From Orbaceae bacterium ESL0727 (lineage in GTDB: Bacteria > Pseudomonadota > Gammaproteobacteria > Enterobacterales > Orbaceae): DNA of 64,000 bases. The stretch covers positions 930,001-994,000 of the forward strand of contig JAQTHY010000001.1 in assembly GCA_029433345.1 (NCBI GenBank), in the 5' to 3' direction. The notes beneath the pieces were generated by a model. It saw nothing but the letters and a program-made list of their open reading frames with translations, did no database searches and had not been told where the DNA came from. Position 1 is the first letter of the stretch. Each line of letters begins with the position of its first letter. The translations under genes and the position numbers were made by a program. Positions 31,137 to 40,877 of the stretch are shown here, in pieces.

Positions 31137-31607
31137 ATGCAAACGCTTAAAGGTCAAGTAGCGGCACCAAACGCAAAGGTAGCGATTATTGTGGCGCGAT
31201 TTAACCAGTTTATTAACGATAGTTTAATCAATGGTGCAATTGATGCATTAACGCGTATTGGTCAAGTTGACGAACAAAATATCACTGTGATTTGGGTTCC
31301 CGGTGCATTTGAGATCCCATTAGCGACAAAAATAGCCGCACAATCAGAAAAGTATGATGCAATTGTGGCATTAGGCACTGTGATTCGTGGTAGCACAGCC
31401 CATTTTGATTTTGTGGCTGGGGAATCGAGTTCTGGGCTGTTAAATAGCAGTTTAGCGTTTTCTATTCCGGTCGGTTTTGGCATTCTCACGACAGAGAATA
31501 TTGAGCAAGCGGTTGAACGAGCAGGAACCAAAGCGGGCAATAAAGGTGCTGAAGCTGCATTAACGGCATTAGAAATGCTGAATTTAGTGAAGATGATTAA
31601 GGAGTAA
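31137..31607 (+). CDS. ribH: 6,7-dimethyl-8-ribityllumazine synthase
   Basis: Lumazine synthase condenses 5-amino-6-ribitylamino-uracil with 3,4-dihydroxy-2-butanone-4-phosphate, the penultimate riboflavin step, usually as a 60-mer shell. The protein has 156 residues. [12 protein letters not shown] binds the substrate. [29 protein letters not shown] (with the catalytic His) and [12 protein letters not shown] all match the family. It is followed by nusB after 4 bases, the same pairing as in E. coli (ribE-nusB). No FMN riboswitch is seen upstream; the leader is too short. AAGGA precedes ATG 31137. Confidence 0.98.
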   Translation: MQTLKGQVAAPNAKVAIIVARFNQFINDSLINGAIDALTRIGQVDEQNITVIWVPGAFEIPLATKIAAQSEKYDAIVALGTVIRGSTAHFDFVAGESSSGLLNSSLAFSIPVGFGILTTENIEQAVERAGTKAGNKGAEAALTALEMLNLVKMIKE

Positions 31608-31611
31608 TTCG

Positions 31612-32031
31612 GTGGCATCAGTTAATCCCCGTCGTCGTGCAAGAGAGTGTGCTGTACAAGCACTTTATTCTTGGCAACTATCAAAAAATGATCTCTCTGA
31701 TATCGAAACTAGCTTTATGGCTGAACAAGATATGAAGGGTGTCGATACTAAATATTTCCGTGAACTGTTAAATGGTGTGGCAAAAAATACACAAGAGTTA
31801 GATACCAAAATGAAGCCTTATTTAACCGAACGTTCGGTTGAGGAGTTAGGGCAGGTAGAGTTAGCTGTACTTCGCATTGCGATCTATGAATTGATGAAGC
31901 GTGAAGACGTACCTTTTAAAGTTGTGATCAATGAAGCGATTGAATTAACGAAAACGTTTGGTGCCGAAGATAGTCATAAATTTGTCAATGGTGTATTAGA
32001 TAAAGTGGCGCCGACGATTCGACAACGTTAA
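31612..32031 (+). CDS. nusB: Transcription antitermination factor NusB
   Basis: NusB binds boxA RNA together with S10 and supports antitermination on rRNA operons. The protein has 139 residues, starts at GTG 31612 after GGAG, and has the conserved [26 protein letters not shown] and [14 protein letters not shown] segments. The gene overlaps the control region of ribH-nusB translation, being only 4 bases after the ribH stop, so translation is probably coupled. Confidence 0.97.
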   Translation: MASVNPRRRARECAVQALYSWQLSKNDLSDIETSFMAEQDMKGVDTKYFRELLNGVAKNTQELDTKMKPYLTERSVEELGQVELAVLRIAIYELMKREDVPFKVVINEAIELTKTFGAEDSHKFVNGVLDKVAPTIRQR

Positions 32032-32099
32032 AGTGAATGGTTTGATTAATAATAGATTAGCAATGATAAGCAGTGTAAACACGCAAAAGTGAGATTTAT

Positions 32100-33218
32100 A
32101 TGAATGATAATATAGATAAACCAAAACCAACTATATTTTATGCAACGAATAAAGATAACCATAAATCTTCACGGACGCAAAAAAACAGAAATAACAGTTA
32201 TCATGAAGGCCGTAATGAAGGACGTTCTAAACGTGATAATAAGCAAGACCGTATTGAGACTTTTAAGCCGTTATATCCTAATAAGTCATCATATCCTAAA
32301 AAATCAGCGGTAGTTGCTCAAAATGCGGGCTCGGCTTCGCATTCTGCTAAATTTAAGTCATCGCGCACGACTGTTGTACGTGCTTATGATGAGAGTGAAA
32401 GTGGTTCACCTTGGAAGAAGAAAGTACGCGAAAATGAGCAGCTGCCAACCTTTACGCATGATGAACAACATAAACAGAAAAAAGAAGAAACCTTAGTTTA
32501 TAACGAAAATAGTTGTCGTGCGGTTTTTACACATAGGCCTACGGCAATTGTGAAAGCGTTTATCACGCAAGAAATGACCTATCATTTTAAAGACTTGATC
32601 CAATGGTTAGTTCGTCAACATTTAGGTTACGATGTGGTGACCAATGAACAGATCACTAAGATGACCGAAACACCACACCATGGTGGCATCTGCCTTATTA
32701 TTAAAAAACGGCAAGTGACTATGCTAACGACTTATTTACAGCAGCATCAAAATGATCAACAGGATCATTTGCTAGCGATTGATGATATTAATAATCCACA
32801 TAATTTAGGTGGATTAATGAGAACTGCCGCATTTTATGGTATTAATGGCGTAATGTTAAGGCAGCCTAATTTGTTAGATAGTGGTGCAGCCATGCGCGTT
32901 GCGGAAGGTGGGATTGAAGCCGTGACACCGATTAAGGCCGATGATTTTGTTGACGCATTAGATCGATTAAAACAGGCGGGTTATCGTGTTATCGTCTTAT
33001 TGCCTTGCCCAATGAAAGCGGTTAGTGCGACCGACTTACAACGTATTCCGATGAATTCAAACTTTGCTAAAGGCAAAACTGTTATGGTTATCTTCCAACA
33101 AATTAATATGAAATTGATTAATTGTGCGGATGAAGTCATCTACCTTAAAGGGAATGACAATATGACTGCACTGAATATTTCAGTGGCAACTGGAATCTTG
33201 TTGTCACGGCTCGCATAA
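32100..33218 (+). CDS. yfiF: SpoU/TrmH-family RNA methyltransferase, YfiF type
   Basis: 372 residues. The first 150 are low-complexity, basic and Asn/Lys/Ser-rich, probably disordered and RNA-binding. Next come a substrate-binding L30-like segment (about 145-215) and a SPOUT methyltransferase domain with IDDINNPHNLGGLMRTAAFYG and a C-terminal ALNISVATGILL knot. The layout matches E. coli YfiF, a predicted 2'-O-ribose methyltransferase whose target is not settled. It uses S-adenosylmethionine in the cytoplasm. It is a single gene 68 bases after nusB. Confidence 0.85.
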   Translation: MNDNIDKPKPTIFYATNKDNHKSSRTQKNRNNSYHEGRNEGRSKRDNKQDRIETFKPLYPNKSSYPKKSAVVAQNAGSASHSAKFKSSRTTVVRAYDESESGSPWKKKVRENEQLPTFTHDEQHKQKKEETLVYNENSCRAVFTHRPTAIVKAFITQEMTYHFKDLIQWLVRQHLGYDVVTNEQITKMTETPHHGGICLIIKKRQVTMLTTYLQQHQNDQQDHLLAIDDINNPHNLGGLMRTAAFYGINGVMLRQPNLLDSGAAMRVAEGGIEAVTPIKADDFVDALDRLKQAGYRVIVLLPCPMKAVSATDLQRIPMNSNFAKGKTVMVIFQQINMKLINCADEVIYLKGNDNMTALNISVATGILLSRLA

Positions 33219-33322
33219 AGGAATCATAACGGTCATCATAAAGATAGTCATAACGATAATTACCACAATGATTCAGTTAATCATATCGTTAGCGACAAAG
33301 CGTGATATCTCTCTCTACCTGT

Positions 33323-33352
33323 CGACTTCACTTGCCATCGTGAGTGGAGTCG
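33323..33352 (+). terminator. Stem-loop after yfiF
   Basis: CGACTTCACT pairs with AGTGGAGTCG (one G-U pair) around a 10-base loop about 100 bases after the yfiF stop. No T-run follows at once. It is a probable transcript end. Confidence 0.4.
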
Positions 33353-33452
33353 AGTAAGTCTGCAAATAGCACCATTTGGTTAGACAGAAAAGTTTTTTAC
33401 TATACATTGTTACCCATTATATCTTATCACTAATCTAATAGAATATTAGGCT

Positions 33453-34394
33453 ATGGTTATGGCACTAGTACACCGCATCGGTTTAATCTTTGGTAAATTT
33501 TATCCACTACATTGTGGTCATATCTATTTAATCGAAAAGGCGATGAGCCAAGTCGATGAATTACATATCATGCTAGGTTGCGAAGCCACACGCGATAAAA
33601 AACTGTTTATCGAGAGTCATTTACCTAAACAACCGCAAGTGAGTGATCGCTATTTATGGCTGCAAAAAACCTTCAAAAATCGGCATAATATCCACATTCA
33701 TGTTTTAGATGAAGCTGGCATTCAATCTTACCCTAACGGCTGGCAGGATTGGAGTGATCGTGTCAAAACGATTTTGCGTGAACATAATGTGCAGCCAACC
33801 GTGGTGTTTACCAGCGAACCTCAAGACGTAAAAAATCATGCGCTCTATTTTGGTTGTGATGTCAAAATGATTGATGCTGCACGTGACTTTATTCCAATTA
33901 GTGCCACTGAAATTCGTCGTAATCCTTATAAAAATTGGTCATTTATTGCTAAACAAGCCCAATCTTTTTTTGTGAGAAAAGTAGCAATTATTGGTACAAA
34001 TAAAATGAAAGAGTTACCGATCCAGCTTGCCAATATCTACAATACTGAATATGTCGCTAACGGTTACATTAATTATATTGAACGTGAAATTTTGGTAAAG
34101 CAGAACCACCGTTACCTGAGCGAGGCGGATTATATCCGTATAGCGATGATCCATGCTGATCGCATTAAGCGTGCTAGTGATCGTGCGAATAAACTGCTGT
34201 TTACCTCGTTTGATTTTACTGTTTTGGCAAATTATTATCGTGATATCTTTAAGCAAGACAGTGAAGTATTAAAAGAATTAGCAAATAATTACCATTTTGA
34301 TTTAGTCATTCATGAGGAAGATCTTAATCCGCAAAATAGTGAACTTGACAATTTCGACATTGTGACGAAACAGATTGAGGGGTTGCTGATTTAG
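33453..34394 (+). CDS. nadR: NadR-like NMN adenylyltransferase with degenerate kinase domain
   Basis: 313 residues. The N-terminal half is an NMN adenylyltransferase: GKFYPLHCGH (residues 14-23, HxGH motif) and ISATEIRRNP (about 150). That step makes NAD from NMN and ATP. The C-terminal half aligns with the ribosylnicotinamide kinase domain of NadR, but its P-loop, GGESSGKS in relatives, reads GTNKMKEL (about 178-185). It lacks the Gly-Lys-Ser/Thr needed to bind ATP. The N-terminal HTH of enterobacterial NadR is also absent, so it should not be a repressor. Probably a monofunctional adenylyltransferase with a dead or repurposed second domain. Alternatively it is a decaying gene, though the frame is intact. 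Confidence 0.85.
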   Translation: MVMALVHRIGLIFGKFYPLHCGHIYLIEKAMSQVDELHIMLGCEATRDKKLFIESHLPKQPQVSDRYLWLQKTFKNRHNIHIHVLDEAGIQSYPNGWQDWSDRVKTILREHNVQPTVVFTSEPQDVKNHALYFGCDVKMIDAARDFIPISATEIRRNPYKNWSFIAKQAQSFFVRKVAIIGTNKMKELPIQLANIYNTEYVANGYINYIEREILVKQNHRYLSEADYIRIAMIHADRIKRASDRANKLLFTSFDFTVLANYYRDIFKQDSEVLKELANNYHFDLVIHEEDLNPQNSELDNFDIVTKQIEGLLI

Positions 34395-34454
34395 TTCATC
34401 ACATTTAAGATAGCTTATGCTAGAATGGGCAAAATCTTTTTATAGGTATCTTTT

Positions 34455-35231
34455 ATGTCTCAAACTCCAGATAAACGTGATGATCAAAACCAAGATAAAA
34501 TTGATTTTGGTTTTACGCAAATCCCTAAGCAAGATAAAGTAAAACGTGTCGAAAACGTCTTTAATTCCGTCGCCAGTAAATATGACATGATGAATGACTT
34601 GATGTCATTTGGTATTCATCGGCTATGGAAAAAAGTGACGATTGAATCAAGCAGTGTTCGGAAAGGGCAAAAAGTGCTAGATTTAGCCGGTGGAACGGGC
34701 GATTTGACAGCTAAATTTTCAAAGATTGTCGGTGATAATGGGCTGGTTGTTTTGGCTGATATTAATGCTGCAATGCTCAAAGTAGGGCGTGATAAGCTAC
34801 GAGATGAAGGTTTATTCAAAAACATTGATTACGTACAAGCCAATGCCGAAGAACTCCCTTTTGCCGACAATTATTTCGATTGTATTACTATATCGTTTGG
34901 CTTGCGCAATGTGACTGATAAAGCCAAAGCGCTCCGTTCTATGTGGCGAGTGTTAAAACCAGGCGGCCGTTTGCTGGTGTTAGAATTTTCTAAGCCAGAA
35001 TATAAAATCCTTAATAAAGCCTATGATCTTTACTCTTTTACCATGTTACCACTCATGGGTAAATTGATTGTACATGACTCAGATAGTTACCGTTATTTAG
35101 CCGAATCGATTCGTATGCATCCTGATCAAAAAACATTAAAAAAGATGATGGAAACAGCTGGATTTGCCGATGTGACTTATCATAATATGACTGGTGGTAT
35201 TGTTGCGCTGCACATTGGTTTTAAACTCTAA
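34455..35231 (+). CDS. ubiE: Ubiquinone/menaquinone C-methyltransferase UbiE
   Basis: UbiE methylates the ring of demethylmenaquinol and 2-octaprenyl-6-methoxy-benzoquinol with S-adenosylmethionine. The 258 residues include [25 protein letters not shown], motif [13 protein letters not shown], and [11 protein letters not shown], all family hallmarks. It is the first gene of a ubiE-ubiB cluster. In E. coli ubiJ lies between them; here ubiB follows within 47 bases, with no room for ubiJ. Confidence 0.97.
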   Translation: MSQTPDKRDDQNQDKIDFGFTQIPKQDKVKRVENVFNSVASKYDMMNDLMSFGIHRLWKKVTIESSSVRKGQKVLDLAGGTGDLTAKFSKIVGDNGLVVLADINAAMLKVGRDKLRDEGLFKNIDYVQANAEELPFADNYFDCITISFGLRNVTDKAKALRSMWRVLKPGGRLLVLEFSKPEYKILNKAYDLYSFTMLPLMGKLIVHDSDSYRYLAESIRMHPDQKTLKKMMETAGFADVTYHNMTGGIVALHIGFKL

Positions 35232-35278
35232 CTTTTAAATTCTAAATGGCTGGTAAAGCGATAAACGTGGGATGCGAC

Positions 35279-36826
35279 ATGACATTTTTTAGAATTTATA
35301 AAATAGTAGCTGTTTTTCGAGCTTATCAGCTAAAAGAGTTATTACCGGCAAGGCGTGGTACCAAGTGGTTCCTCTTTTTGGTATCGCTTTTATTCTGGGT
35401 AAGGCGTAAAAGTGTCGACCAAGAAATCGGTGAACGATTTCGTCAAGCCTTGCAAGAACTTGGTCCAGTTTGGATAAAATTTGGTCAGATGATCTCAACC
35501 CGCCGGGATCTACTACCCGAAAATATTGCCAATGCGTTGGCTAAACTGCAAGATCAAGTTGCCCCCTTTGACGGTAAAGTGGCGAAACAGTTAATTGAGG
35601 CTGCGTTGGGTGCGCCGCTGGATGATTATTTTACGCATTTTAATGAACAGCCATTGGCTTCGGCGTCAATTGCTCAGGTACATACTGCGGTGTTAAAACG
35701 GAGCCAGGCCGAAGTTGTTATTAAAGTTTTACGGCCTAATATTTTACCGGTAATTAAGGCTGATATTGCCTTGATGTATTGGTTAGCTAAGCAGTTTACC
35801 AAACGGATAAAATCAGGTGAAAAACTGCATGCTATTGAGATTGTGCATGACTACGAAGTCACCTTATTAAAAGAGTTAGATCTACAAAAAGAAGCGTATA
35901 ATACTATTCGATTACGCGCTAACTTCATCCATAGTGATATGTTGTATATTCCTTTCGTTTATCAAGAGTTGTGCCGTAAAACTGTATTGGTTGAAGAGCG
36001 TATTAAAGGTGTACCGATTGCCAATGTGTCTGAATTAAAGCAGCACAATGTGAATATGAAATTATTGGCAGAACGCGGTGTGCAAGCCTTTTTTACGCAG
36101 GTTTTTCGGGATAATTTTTTCCATGCAGATATGCATCCAGGTAATATCTTTGTTGATATCACCGATCCGCAAAATCCGCGTTATATTGGTATTGATTGTG
36201 CAATTGTGGGGGAATTAAGCCCAGAAGATCAACGCTATTTGGCTGAAAATTTTCTCGCTTTTTTTAATCGTGATTATCGCAAAATAGCCGAAACCTATAT
36301 CCTTTCTGGTTGGGTACCTGCCACAACGGATGCGGTAGCGTTAGAAATGGCGATGCGCGATGTGTGTGAACCGGCATTTGCCAAACCCTTAGCTGAAATC
36401 TCTTTTGCGCAAATTTTACTCGAACTATTCCAAGTGGCTCGCCAATTTAATATGGAGATTCAACCTCAGCTAACCTTGTTAGAAAAAACACTTTTTTATA
36501 TCGAAGGTCTTGGCCGCCAGCTTTATCCCGAGCTTGATCTATGGACAACAGCGAAACCTTTTCTAGAACAGTGGTATAAAGATACCTACAGTGTGAAAAA
36601 ACTGGTTAAGCAGATCTGGGCTTCGTTGCCTGAATGGCGGATGCTGATTCCGGTGTTACCTGATAAAATGAATATTTATGAACGCGATAATAAACGTATT
36701 TTTACTGAAATGGCGAGATTACAGACACAATTACAAGATAGCCAAAAAAGGCAAAAACAGATATTGCTACTTAGTTGTGTTATTACGCTGGTAACTATTG
36801 GCATGGCAATAGTATACAGTATATAA
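35279..36826 (+). CDS. ubiB: Ubiquinone biosynthesis ATPase/kinase-like protein UbiB
   Basis: UbiB is an atypical protein-kinase-like ATPase needed for ubiquinone synthesis at the inner membrane. About 515 residues. The KxGQ motif is in GPVWIKFGQMISTRRDL. A-rich-loop region ASASIAQVH, the catalytic HADMHPGNIFV and the IGIDC block are present. The C-terminus ends in a hydrophobic segment (about 495-515), shorter than the two-helix tail of E. coli UbiB. ATG 35279 after GGGATG gives MTFFRIYKIVAVFRAY, matching relatives; the frame is open to an earlier ATG at 35246 without an SD. Confidence 0.95.
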   Translation: MTFFRIYKIVAVFRAYQLKELLPARRGTKWFLFLVSLLFWVRRKSVDQEIGERFRQALQELGPVWIKFGQMISTRRDLLPENIANALAKLQDQVAPFDGKVAKQLIEAALGAPLDDYFTHFNEQPLASASIAQVHTAVLKRSQAEVVIKVLRPNILPVIKADIALMYWLAKQFTKRIKSGEKLHAIEIVHDYEVTLLKELDLQKEAYNTIRLRANFIHSDMLYIPFVYQELCRKTVLVEERIKGVPIANVSELKQHNVNMKLLAERGVQAFFTQVFRDNFFHADMHPGNIFVDITDPQNPRYIGIDCAIVGELSPEDQRYLAENFLAFFNRDYRKIAETYILSGWVPATTDAVALEMAMRDVCEPAFAKPLAEISFAQILLELFQVARQFNMEIQPQLTLLEKTLFYIEGLGRQLYPELDLWTTAKPFLEQWYKDTYSVKKLVKQIWASLPEWRMLIPVLPDKMNIYERDNKRIFTEMARLQTQLQDSQKRQKQILLLSCVITLVTIGMAIVYSI

Positions 36827-36933
36827 TCTGCCTAAACGAATGGGATAGTATTCTCATTTCCCCCCAAATCATGTGTGAGAACGAGTGGATCATAGGGCGG
36901 ATAGCCTTATCAAATCCCCAAAAAGAGTGACGT

Positions 36934-37287
36934 GTGTTTGATATTAGTTTTGGTCAATTATTATTAGTGCTTATTATTGGATTGGTTGTATTAGGTCCAG
37001 AACGTTTGCCAATTGCAATAAAAACAGTTGCAGGTTGGATAAAAGTCTTGCGCCGAATGTCAGCATCTGTTCAACTCGAGTTAAATAAACAGCTGAAATT
37101 ACAAGAGTTGCAAGATAGCCTTAAAAAAGCGGAAGAGAGCGGCTTAGATACCATTACCCCTGAAATTAAAGAATCTATCGATGATCTAAAACGTGTGACA
37201 GACTCTTTACAAAAAGAGATTGAATCAACAACGCAGACTCAAAGTGATACAGATTCTCACCTAACTTCTGACAAAGATAAATCATGA
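36934..37287 (+). CDS. tatB: Twin-arginine translocase subunit TatB
   Basis: TatB forms, with TatC, the receptor for folded proteins bearing twin-arginine signals. The 117-residue protein starts at GTG 36934 with [26 protein letters not shown] in substance: one short transmembrane helix (with the conserved Glu of helix 1 replaced by Gln/Leu context), a GPERLP hinge, an amphipathic helix and a charged Ser/Thr-rich tail. TatB is distinguished from TatA by the [18 protein letters not shown] block. The stop overlaps the tatC start by 4 bases (ATGA). tatA, normally before tatB, is not here but at 41272. Confidence 0.93.
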   Translation: MFDISFGQLLLVLIIGLVVLGPERLPIAIKTVAGWIKVLRRMSASVQLELNKQLKLQELQDSLKKAEESGLDTITPEIKESIDDLKRVTDSLQKEIESTTQTQSDTDSHLTSDKDKS

Positions 37288-38039
37288 CTGACGAATCCAT
37301 ACAGCCTTTAGTTGGCCATCTTGTTGAATTGCGCACACGTTTATTGCGTTGTGTCATCTGTATTGTACTGGTCTTAACCTGTTTGCTCTATTTTTCTAAC
37401 GAGATCTACCAAATTGTGGCCAATCCATTAATACGTCAATTGCCACAAGGTAGCAGTATGATTGCAACAGATATTGCGGCACCTTTTTTTACCCCAATTA
37501 AATTGACGGCAATTGTGGCCATTTTTATCTCTATTCCTTATATACTTTACCAAGTGTGGGGATTTGTTGCGCCAGCCTTATATCAGCATGAAAGACGCTT
37601 AGTAATGCCGTTGATTATCTCAAGTACCGTGTTATTTTACCTTGGCATAGCCTTTGCATATTTTGTGGTTTTCCCCTTGGCGTTTTATTTCTTTATTCAT
37701 ACCGCGCCGGTCGATGTCGCAATTAATACAGATATTACTAAATATCTTGATTTTGTGATGACGCTATTTATTGTATTTGGCTTTGCATTTGAAGTCCCCG
37801 TCGCGATTATTCTACTTTGCTGGACGGGTGTGACAACACCACAGAGTTTACGTAAAAAGCGACCTTATATTATTGTTGGCGTTTTTGCTATCGCAATGTT
37901 TGTAACACCGCCAGATGTATTTTCTCAAATTCTTCTTGCGATACCGATCTGTTTATTATTTGAAATCGGTACCTTTTTTGCCCGTTTTTACCAACCCCGT
38001 GTTAGACACGATCACGATAATGGATCTGACGATAGTTGA
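37284..38039 (+). CDS. tatC: Twin-arginine translocase subunit TatC
   Basis: TatC is the six-helix core that binds the twin-arginine motif. The 251 residues open with [16 protein letters not shown], the conserved cytoplasmic segment with the functionally key HLxELRxR. Six hydrophobic segments follow, including [12 protein letters not shown] and [16 protein letters not shown]. Translation is likely coupled to tatB through the ATGA overlap at 37284-37287. Confidence 0.97.
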   Translation: MTDESIQPLVGHLVELRTRLLRCVICIVLVLTCLLYFSNEIYQIVANPLIRQLPQGSSMIATDIAAPFFTPIKLTAIVAIFISIPYILYQVWGFVAPALYQHERRLVMPLIISSTVLFYLGIAFAYFVVFPLAFYFFIHTAPVDVAINTDITKYLDFVMTLFIVFGFAFEVPVAIILLCWTGVTTPQSLRKKRPYIIVGVFAIAMFVTPPDVFSQILLAIPICLLFEIGTFFARFYQPRVRHDHDNGSDDS

Positions 38040-38125
38040 TTTAATGATTGTTAATGTCATTAACGTTAAGCTAATCCAAAATTAATTTAATTAATGTGAT
38101 CATCCATTAATAAGGATAACCTATT

Positions 38126-39565
38126 ATGCAAACATCATTATCCAATTTTAGTCATGCAACTATTTTAGTAGTGGGCGATATTATGCTTGATCGCTATTGG
38201 TATGGTGGGACAAATCGTATTTCTCCCGAAGCGCCGGTGCCGATTGTCAAAATTGATACGTTAGAAGAACGACCGGGCGGCGCAGCCAATGTGGCGATGA
38301 ATGTGACTGCCTTAGGGGGTAAAGCACATTTGATTGGCTTAACTGGGATCGATGAACCAGCAGAAATATTGACCAAATGTTTAACGGCCCATAATGTACA
38401 GTGTGATTTTGTGGCGGTATCAACGCATCCAACTATCACAAAATTACGTATATTATCGCGTAATCAGCAGCTGATTCGGCTGGATTTTGAAGAAAATTTT
38501 CAAAATAGTGATGCCACGCCGCTTTTACAACGTATCCAAGCCGCGCTAAATAATAGCAAGGTGGTTGTGATTTCTGATTATGCTAAAGGTGCGTTAGCCT
38601 CCGTGCAAAAAATGATTCAGTTAGCGCGCCAAGCGGGTATCCCAATTCTAGTTGATCCAAAAGGTGTTGATTTCGAAAAATATCGCGGCGCAACATTATT
38701 AACGCCTAACATGTCGGAATTTGAAGCTGTCGTTGGGCACTGTGCAACAGAAGAAGATATTGTCAATAAAGGTTATCAATTGATTAAGCAGTTTGACCTG
38801 CAAGCGCTATTAGTAACACGCAGCGAAAAAGGGATGACATTATTGCAGCTGGATAAACCTGTGTATCATTTACCAACACAAGCAAAAGAAGTATTTGATG
38901 TGACGGGGGCAGGCGATACGGTGATTGCTTCTTTAGCCACAGCTTTAGCCTCTGGCGAATCTTTAGAAGATAGTTGCTTTTTAGCAAACGCAGCGGCGGG
39001 TGTCGTGGTAGGTAAACTAGGCACCTCTACGGTTTCGCAAGTAGAGTTAGAAAATGCGATTCGAGTACGCCTTGATAATGGCTTCGGGGTAATGAGTGAA
39101 ACAGAACTCAAAGAAGAAGTTAAAAAAGCCCGTATGCGTGGCGAAAAGATAGTGATGACCAACGGTTGTTTTGACATTTTACATGCAGGGCACGTCTCTT
39201 ATCTAGCCAATGCAAGAAAGCTAGGTGACCGTTTAATTGTGGCGGTTAATAGTGATGAATCCGTTAAAAAATTAAAAGGTGAATGTCGACCAATTAATCC
39301 TTTGCGGCAACGTATGATTGTGCTTGGTGCGTTAGAATCAGTTGATTGGGTTGTGCCATTTACCGAAGAGACACCGCAAAGATTGATTAGTGACATTCTA
39401 CCCGATGTTTTAGTCAAAGGCGGGGATTATAAACCCGAAGAGATTGCGGGTGGTAAAGAAGTGATTGCGGCAGGTGGTGAAGTGAAAGTGCTAAACTTTG
39501 AAGGTGGCTGCTCAACAACTAACGTGATTAATCGGATTAAGACGAATACGGGTAACGCAATTTAG
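38126..39565 (+). CDS. hldE: Bifunctional D-glycero-beta-D-manno-heptose-7-phosphate kinase / 1-phosphate adenylyltransferase
   Basis: HldE makes ADP-heptose for the LPS inner core. 479 residues in two domains. The PfkB/ribokinase-type kinase (about 1-320) has [21 protein letters not shown] and the anion hole DVTGAGDTV. The nucleotidyltransferase (about 340-479) has [13 protein letters not shown] (HxGH) and [11 protein letters not shown]. It implies a heptose-containing LPS, as in most gammaproteobacteria. AAGGATAAC precedes ATG 38126. It is a single gene, flanked by tatC and by repeat copy D. Confidence 0.97.
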   Translation: MQTSLSNFSHATILVVGDIMLDRYWYGGTNRISPEAPVPIVKIDTLEERPGGAANVAMNVTALGGKAHLIGLTGIDEPAEILTKCLTAHNVQCDFVAVSTHPTITKLRILSRNQQLIRLDFEENFQNSDATPLLQRIQAALNNSKVVVISDYAKGALASVQKMIQLARQAGIPILVDPKGVDFEKYRGATLLTPNMSEFEAVVGHCATEEDIVNKGYQLIKQFDLQALLVTRSEKGMTLLQLDKPVYHLPTQAKEVFDVTGAGDTVIASLATALASGESLEDSCFLANAAAGVVVGKLGTSTVSQVELENAIRVRLDNGFGVMSETELKEEVKKARMRGEKIVMTNGCFDILHAGHVSYLANARKLGDRLIVAVNSDESVKKLKGECRPINPLRQRMIVLGALESVDWVVPFTEETPQRLISDILPDVLVKGGDYKPEEIAGGKEVIAAGGEVKVLNFEGGCSTTNVINRIKTNTGNAI

Positions 39566-39607
39566 GTGCGCCAATATTGATCAAATTAGTTATATATAAA
39601 TGGGTGA

Positions 39608-39640
39608 ATTTGACATAAACGTAGGGTAGTTCTGAAACAT
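39608..39640 (+). repeat. 33-bp intergenic repeat, copy D
   Basis: Arms as in copies A to C with centre AGGGTAGT. It lies 43 bases after hldE, between the convergent hldE and repressor genes. Confidence 0.85.
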
Positions 39641-39771
39641 TCATATAAAAATAGCGGATTTTATCAAGCATAAGCTGATAAAACAGATTATTTTTTATGT
39701 CGTGCCATAACAATTGGCGAAATAGGTGTATGGATAATAAAACTTTTGCGTTAAATCTTTATGTGTATTGG

Positions 39772-39816
39772 TTTTAATTAGCCATATTTAAGCAAATAAA
39801 CAATGGCTAATTAAAA
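39772..39816. terminator. Bidirectional terminator between hldE and the repressor gene
   Basis: TTTTAATTAGCCAT and ATGGCTAATTAAAA form a perfect 14-bp stem around a 17-base loop. U-rich ends are produced in either direction. It sits between the convergent genes ending at 39565 and 39862. Confidence 0.7.
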
Positions 39817-39861
39817 GGTCGAAGATGGATTGTTTACCATCCTGCCTGTCATAAGGGGTGA

Positions 39862-40545
39862 TTAGTTAATATCTTGGACGATGAGAACAGCACGACCAAC
39901 GATGTTATATTTATGGAAGTCTTTTTTGTCTACCGTAAAGGCAGCTGAGTTGTTATTATTACAAACTAGCGCCCAGCCATTCATGGTTAAATGAATTTTT
40001 CTTAAGAAAGTGAGATCTTCAAATTCGATGAGATAAATGGCTCCATCAACAATCTCATTCTTTTCAGTATTCACAACGACACCATTGTTATTTTTGATTT
40101 CCGGTGACATAAGATCACCTTTTGCCCAATAAATAATTAATTTTTTGATGTCTAGCCCACGGTGTTCAGCCCAGCCTTCTACAATAGGATAATTCATAAC
40201 CGGGGGAGTCTCACGAATAAGACGCTGGGTCTTGGCTTCTTCTTTAGTTGGTAATTGCTTTTTATAAACGGGAATGCGATGGATATTTTCATTATAAACA
40301 TCATCGTCATCTTTTTGGCCTAATATTTCTAATTTATAACCTGTTGCTAACCAGTTATATGAAATGCCACATTTATCAGCAATAACTTGTAAACGGCTTA
40401 ATGAAGGATGTGTTTTCCCTGATAGATAATCTCGAATAACTGTTTCTGACATATTACATTTTTTGGCAAATGCAGATACTGACAATCCCTGCATTGAAAA
40501 ATGCAATCTATCTTTAAATGTTTCGATATTTTTGTTTTTTATCAT
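39862..40545 (-). CDS. XRE-family regulator with S24-type (LexA/CI-like) domain lacking the protease dyad
   Basis: 227 residues. An N-terminal helix-turn-helix (about 18-66, SVSAFAKKCNMSETVIRDYLSG) is followed by a linker and an S24 fold (about 120-225). In phage repressors and LexA this fold self-cleaves using Ser in GDSM and Lys in a VKRL-type motif. Here the positions read GDLM (Leu145) and LRKI (Arg182), so autocleavage is unlikely. The rest of the fold, including the EHRGLD entry and NEIVDGAIYLIEF, is well kept. ATG 40545 follows AGGA. A probable operator/promoter region with a TTCAAAT…ATTTGAA dyad lies at about 40589-40630. The targets are unknown; the convergent-promoter RNA nearby is a candidate. 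Confidence 0.85.
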   Translation of the reverse strand: MIKNKNIETFKDRLHFSMQGLSVSAFAKKCNMSETVIRDYLSGKTHPSLSRLQVIADKCGISYNWLATGYKLEILGQKDDDDVYNENIHRIPVYKKQLPTKEEAKTQRLIRETPPVMNYPIVEGWAEHRGLDIKKLIIYWAKGDLMSPEIKNNNGVVVNTEKNEIVDGAIYLIEFEDLTFLRKIHLTMNGWALVCNNNNSAAFTVDKKDFHKYNIVGRAVLIVQDIN

Positions 40546-40843
40546 ATATATTCCTAACTCCCTTATTATTAGCTTTTATCAATTATATTTCAAATTAAAT
40601 ATATATTATATAGTACTTTATATATTTGAATAGAGTGTAAAAGAAGTTTTTAAATGAATTTTTTATTAGGACAGAGATGAAAATTCGATGATTCAACAGT
40701 TTTATAGAAAACGGTTACATATTTATATTTATAAAACGATCGGATTAGTAAATTATTCTGTACAATATCATTCTTGCCAGAGATATTTACGCGTAAATTT
40801 AAAAATTCTCGCAAATAAAAAAGAAAGAATGAAAATAAAAGCA

Positions 40844-40871
40844 TTGACATTTTTTCAAAAAAAGGGATAAT
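40844..40871 (+). promoter_or_regulatory. Promoter of the putative small RNA
   Basis: TTGACA at 40844-40849 and GATAAT at 40866-40871 are 16 bases apart: perfect -35 and 5/6 -10 hexamers. Transcription should begin near 40878. Confidence 0.7.
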
Positions 40872-40877
40872 AAAAAG

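Noticed and set aside
33219-33452. Possible second gene in the yfiF-nadR gap
   Set aside because: Only a stem-loop and AT-rich DNA are found; no frame of useful length with an SD.
40650-40870. Two overlapping short frames on opposite strands (40650-40850 minus and 40688-40870 plus)
   Set aside because: Both lack ribosome binding sites, have low-complexity Lys/Ile/Phe-rich products and overlap the small-RNA promoter; no recognisable family.
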